Below, piece after piece: positions 35,182-36,272 of a DNA stretch of 36,272 nt; the first letter of the stretch is position 1, and each line of letters starts with the position of its first letter. The translations under genes were made by a program, and so were the position numbers. Source of the DNA: Clostridia bacterium (GTDB lineage: Bacteria > Bacillota > Clostridia > TANB77 > CAG-465); assembly GCA_026415435.1 (NCBI GenBank), contig JAOAHC010000001.1, positions 1-36,272 of the forward strand, written 5' to 3'. Below the pieces are notes generated by a model. That model did no database searches and was not told where the DNA came from. It saw nothing but the letters and a program-made list of their open reading frames with translations.

Positions 35182-35210
35182 TTGACATAAATATAAGAAT
35201 GTGTTATACT
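35182..35210 (+). promoter_or_regulatory. Sigma-A promoter of the gene at 35259
   Basis: TTGACA (35182-35187), 17 bases, TATACT (35205-35210). Confidence 0.8.
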
Positions 35211-35258
35211 ATCTAAAATATATTTGTAAATATTATCTTACAACTGGAGGGATTGTTA

Positions 35259-35546
35259 GTGAAAGAAACATTAAATAATGTATTACTAGAATTAAAAGAT
35301 CTTAAAGGAATTTCACGTACTCTAGGAGGACGAATATTACTGGATGATGCTAGATATCAAGAAATGGTTAATAAAATATTACTATTTTCAAATGAACTGA
35401 TAAAATATGAATATAAGAGTATTATGTATTTTATCAATTTATTGCAAAGGTTTGCAAAAACTAAAAAAGAAGAAATAACTTTAATTCAGGTTCATTCGTT
35501 AGAGCGCTTAGTGTACTATCACCTTGAAACAATAAAAGTATCATAA
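35259..35546 (+). CDS. Unrecognised small helical protein
   Basis: 95 residues, no recognised family. It is predicted mostly helix, with KETLNNVLLELKDLKGISRTL, an Arg/Asp-rich ILLDDARYQEMVNKILL, and a final helix with SLERLVYYHLETIKVS. No membrane segment or Cys. Start set at GTG 35259, 8 bases after GGAGG (35246-35250); the TTG at 35253 is too close to that site. Probably co-transcribed with the membrane protein gene 80 bp downstream. Confidence 0.6.
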   Translation: MKETLNNVLLELKDLKGISRTLGGRILLDDARYQEMVNKILLFSNELIKYEYKSIMYFINLLQRFAKTKKEEITLIQVHSLERLVYYHLETIKVS

Positions 35547-35626
35547 AAAATAGTCTTATCTATAATTTGTTAATATTAAAATGTGTAGAAGCATCATATT
35601 CTTAAAAAATTTCAGGAGGAATATAT

Positions 35627-36115
35627 ATGAGATATTCCAATAAGGATAGTTTAGATAATTTTTTAGATAGGGAGGATAGGGATCTAATAATAGCCATACT
35701 GATTGTAATGACTTGTACAATAACCTTAATAGTAATAAATGTCTATCATATTTTAAAGATGTTTTCAGATGATTGGGCTTCGAAGTATGTATTCTTTGGA
35801 TATCATACAATAGCATATATAATAATGCAAATTTTTATACTTACACGCGTAATATATTCTTTATATGTGATACATCTTGAAAGAAAAATTGAGTTTATTG
35901 TGTTAGTAGAAAAAAAGAGCCCTCTTTATAAAAGCAATCCAGTAAAAAAAGGCATATGTTATACAGCATATGTGCTAGCATTGATTGGAGTACTTTGTTT
36001 TTTGATAGAGATAATTGTTATTGATCAACACGTAATTTCAACCATACTTAATATTATATATATGGCTGTACTTGGATATATATATGATGATAGTAAGAGG
36101 CAAGTAAAACTTTAG
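35627..36115 (+). CDS. Four-helix membrane protein of unknown function
   Basis: 162 residues, no recognised family. An acidic/basic N-terminus (DSLDNFLDREDRDL) precedes four predicted membrane segments at about 20-43, 55-82, 108-131 and 137-153, and the end is basic (DDSKRQVKL). AGGAGGAATATAT precedes the ATG. It shares a transcript with the small protein upstream and ends with a terminator. Confidence 0.7.
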   Translation: MRYSNKDSLDNFLDREDRDLIIAILIVMTCTITLIVINVYHILKMFSDDWASKYVFFGYHTIAYIIMQIFILTRVIYSLYVIHLERKIEFIVLVEKKSPLYKSNPVKKGICYTAYVLALIGVLCFLIEIIVIDQHVISTILNIIYMAVLGYIYDDSKRQVKL

Positions 36116-36123
36116 TATTTATA

Positions 36124-36154
36124 GATTTGCAATACAATTTGCAAGTCTTTTTTA
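36124..36154 (+). terminator. Terminator after the four-helix membrane protein
   Basis: A 9-bp stem with one G-U pair (36124-36132 with 36139-36147) and a T7 run. Confidence 0.75.
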
Positions 36155-36182
36155 TAATATAAAAATACTAAAAGTACCGGTA

Positions 36183-36272
36183 TTGAGTTTATTATGTAAA
36201 TATGATATAATATTGCAAATATTTTTTTGAAAACAGACTAATATTTTAGTTTAATAAAAATAAGGAGAGGAG
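36183..36272 (+). promoter_or_regulatory. Promoter, leader and ribosome binding site of the next gene
   Basis: TTGAGT (36183-36188), 17 bases, TATAAT (36206-36211), then a leader ending in AAGGAGAGGAG at 36262-36272. The start codon lies just past the window edge. Confidence 0.75.

Overview
This window looks like chromosomal core DNA from an AT-rich, endospore-forming member of the Firmicutes, most likely Clostridia. The evidence is strong AGGAGG-type ribosome binding sites, consensus TTGACA-17-TATAAT promoters, a CIRCE element before groESL, a LexA box of the Gram-positive type before recA, the sporulation genes sipL, yunB, spoIID, spoIIQ and spoIIID, a Veg protein, and a Gram-positive type IV pilus locus without a secretin. 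No rRNA, tRNA or CRISPR array was seen. The species cannot be named from the sequence alone.

Layout. 1-139 is the right end of an IS3-family element, ending 20 bp past the stop codon of rpsU (minus strand). 500-4800 holds a carboxy-terminal protease, veg, and the spore coat morphogenesis pair sipL-yunB. 4800-11190 is a looser accessory stretch: a Ppx/GppA-like phosphatase paired with a DNPH1-like nucleotide hydrolase, a HAD-like protein with an altered motif I, an unrecognised protein, an MBL-fold hydrolase, a methyltransferase broken at an A8 tract, a GNAT acetyltransferase, a 3-methyladenine DNA glycosylase and an ASCH-like protein. 11240-12250 is the minus-strand rplM-rpsI operon. 12300-17220 holds an HD/degenerate-EAL protein and a recA-recX-deoD-scpA operon behind a LexA-controlled promoter. 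17380-20680 carries metK and groES-groEL. 20700-21980 is a WG-repeat membrane-anchored protein.

22270-31350 is a type IV pilus machine: a PilM-PilN fusion, PilO, a small membrane protein with an Asn/Gly tail, a pilin, a fusion of a prepilin-peptidase N-terminal domain to a pseudopilin, two more small pilin-like or membrane proteins, PilB, PilT and PilC. The only peptidase-like gene lacks the catalytic aspartate region, so processing of the pilins must depend on an enzyme elsewhere.

31440-33740 is the spoIID-spoIIQ-spoIIID engulfment and mother-cell regulation block. 34050-34760 is a collagen-like GPT-repeat spore-surface candidate with a sigma-K-like promoter. 34810-36120 holds two unrecognised small proteins and a possible 20-residue peptide. 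The window ends on the promoter and ribosome binding site of the next gene.

The most unusual items are the prepilin-peptidase/pseudopilin fusion within the pilus locus, the poly-A frameshifted methyltransferase, the 54-bp hairpin made of two IS3-type ends, the phosphonatase-like HAD motif, and the Ppx/GppA-DNPH1 pair.
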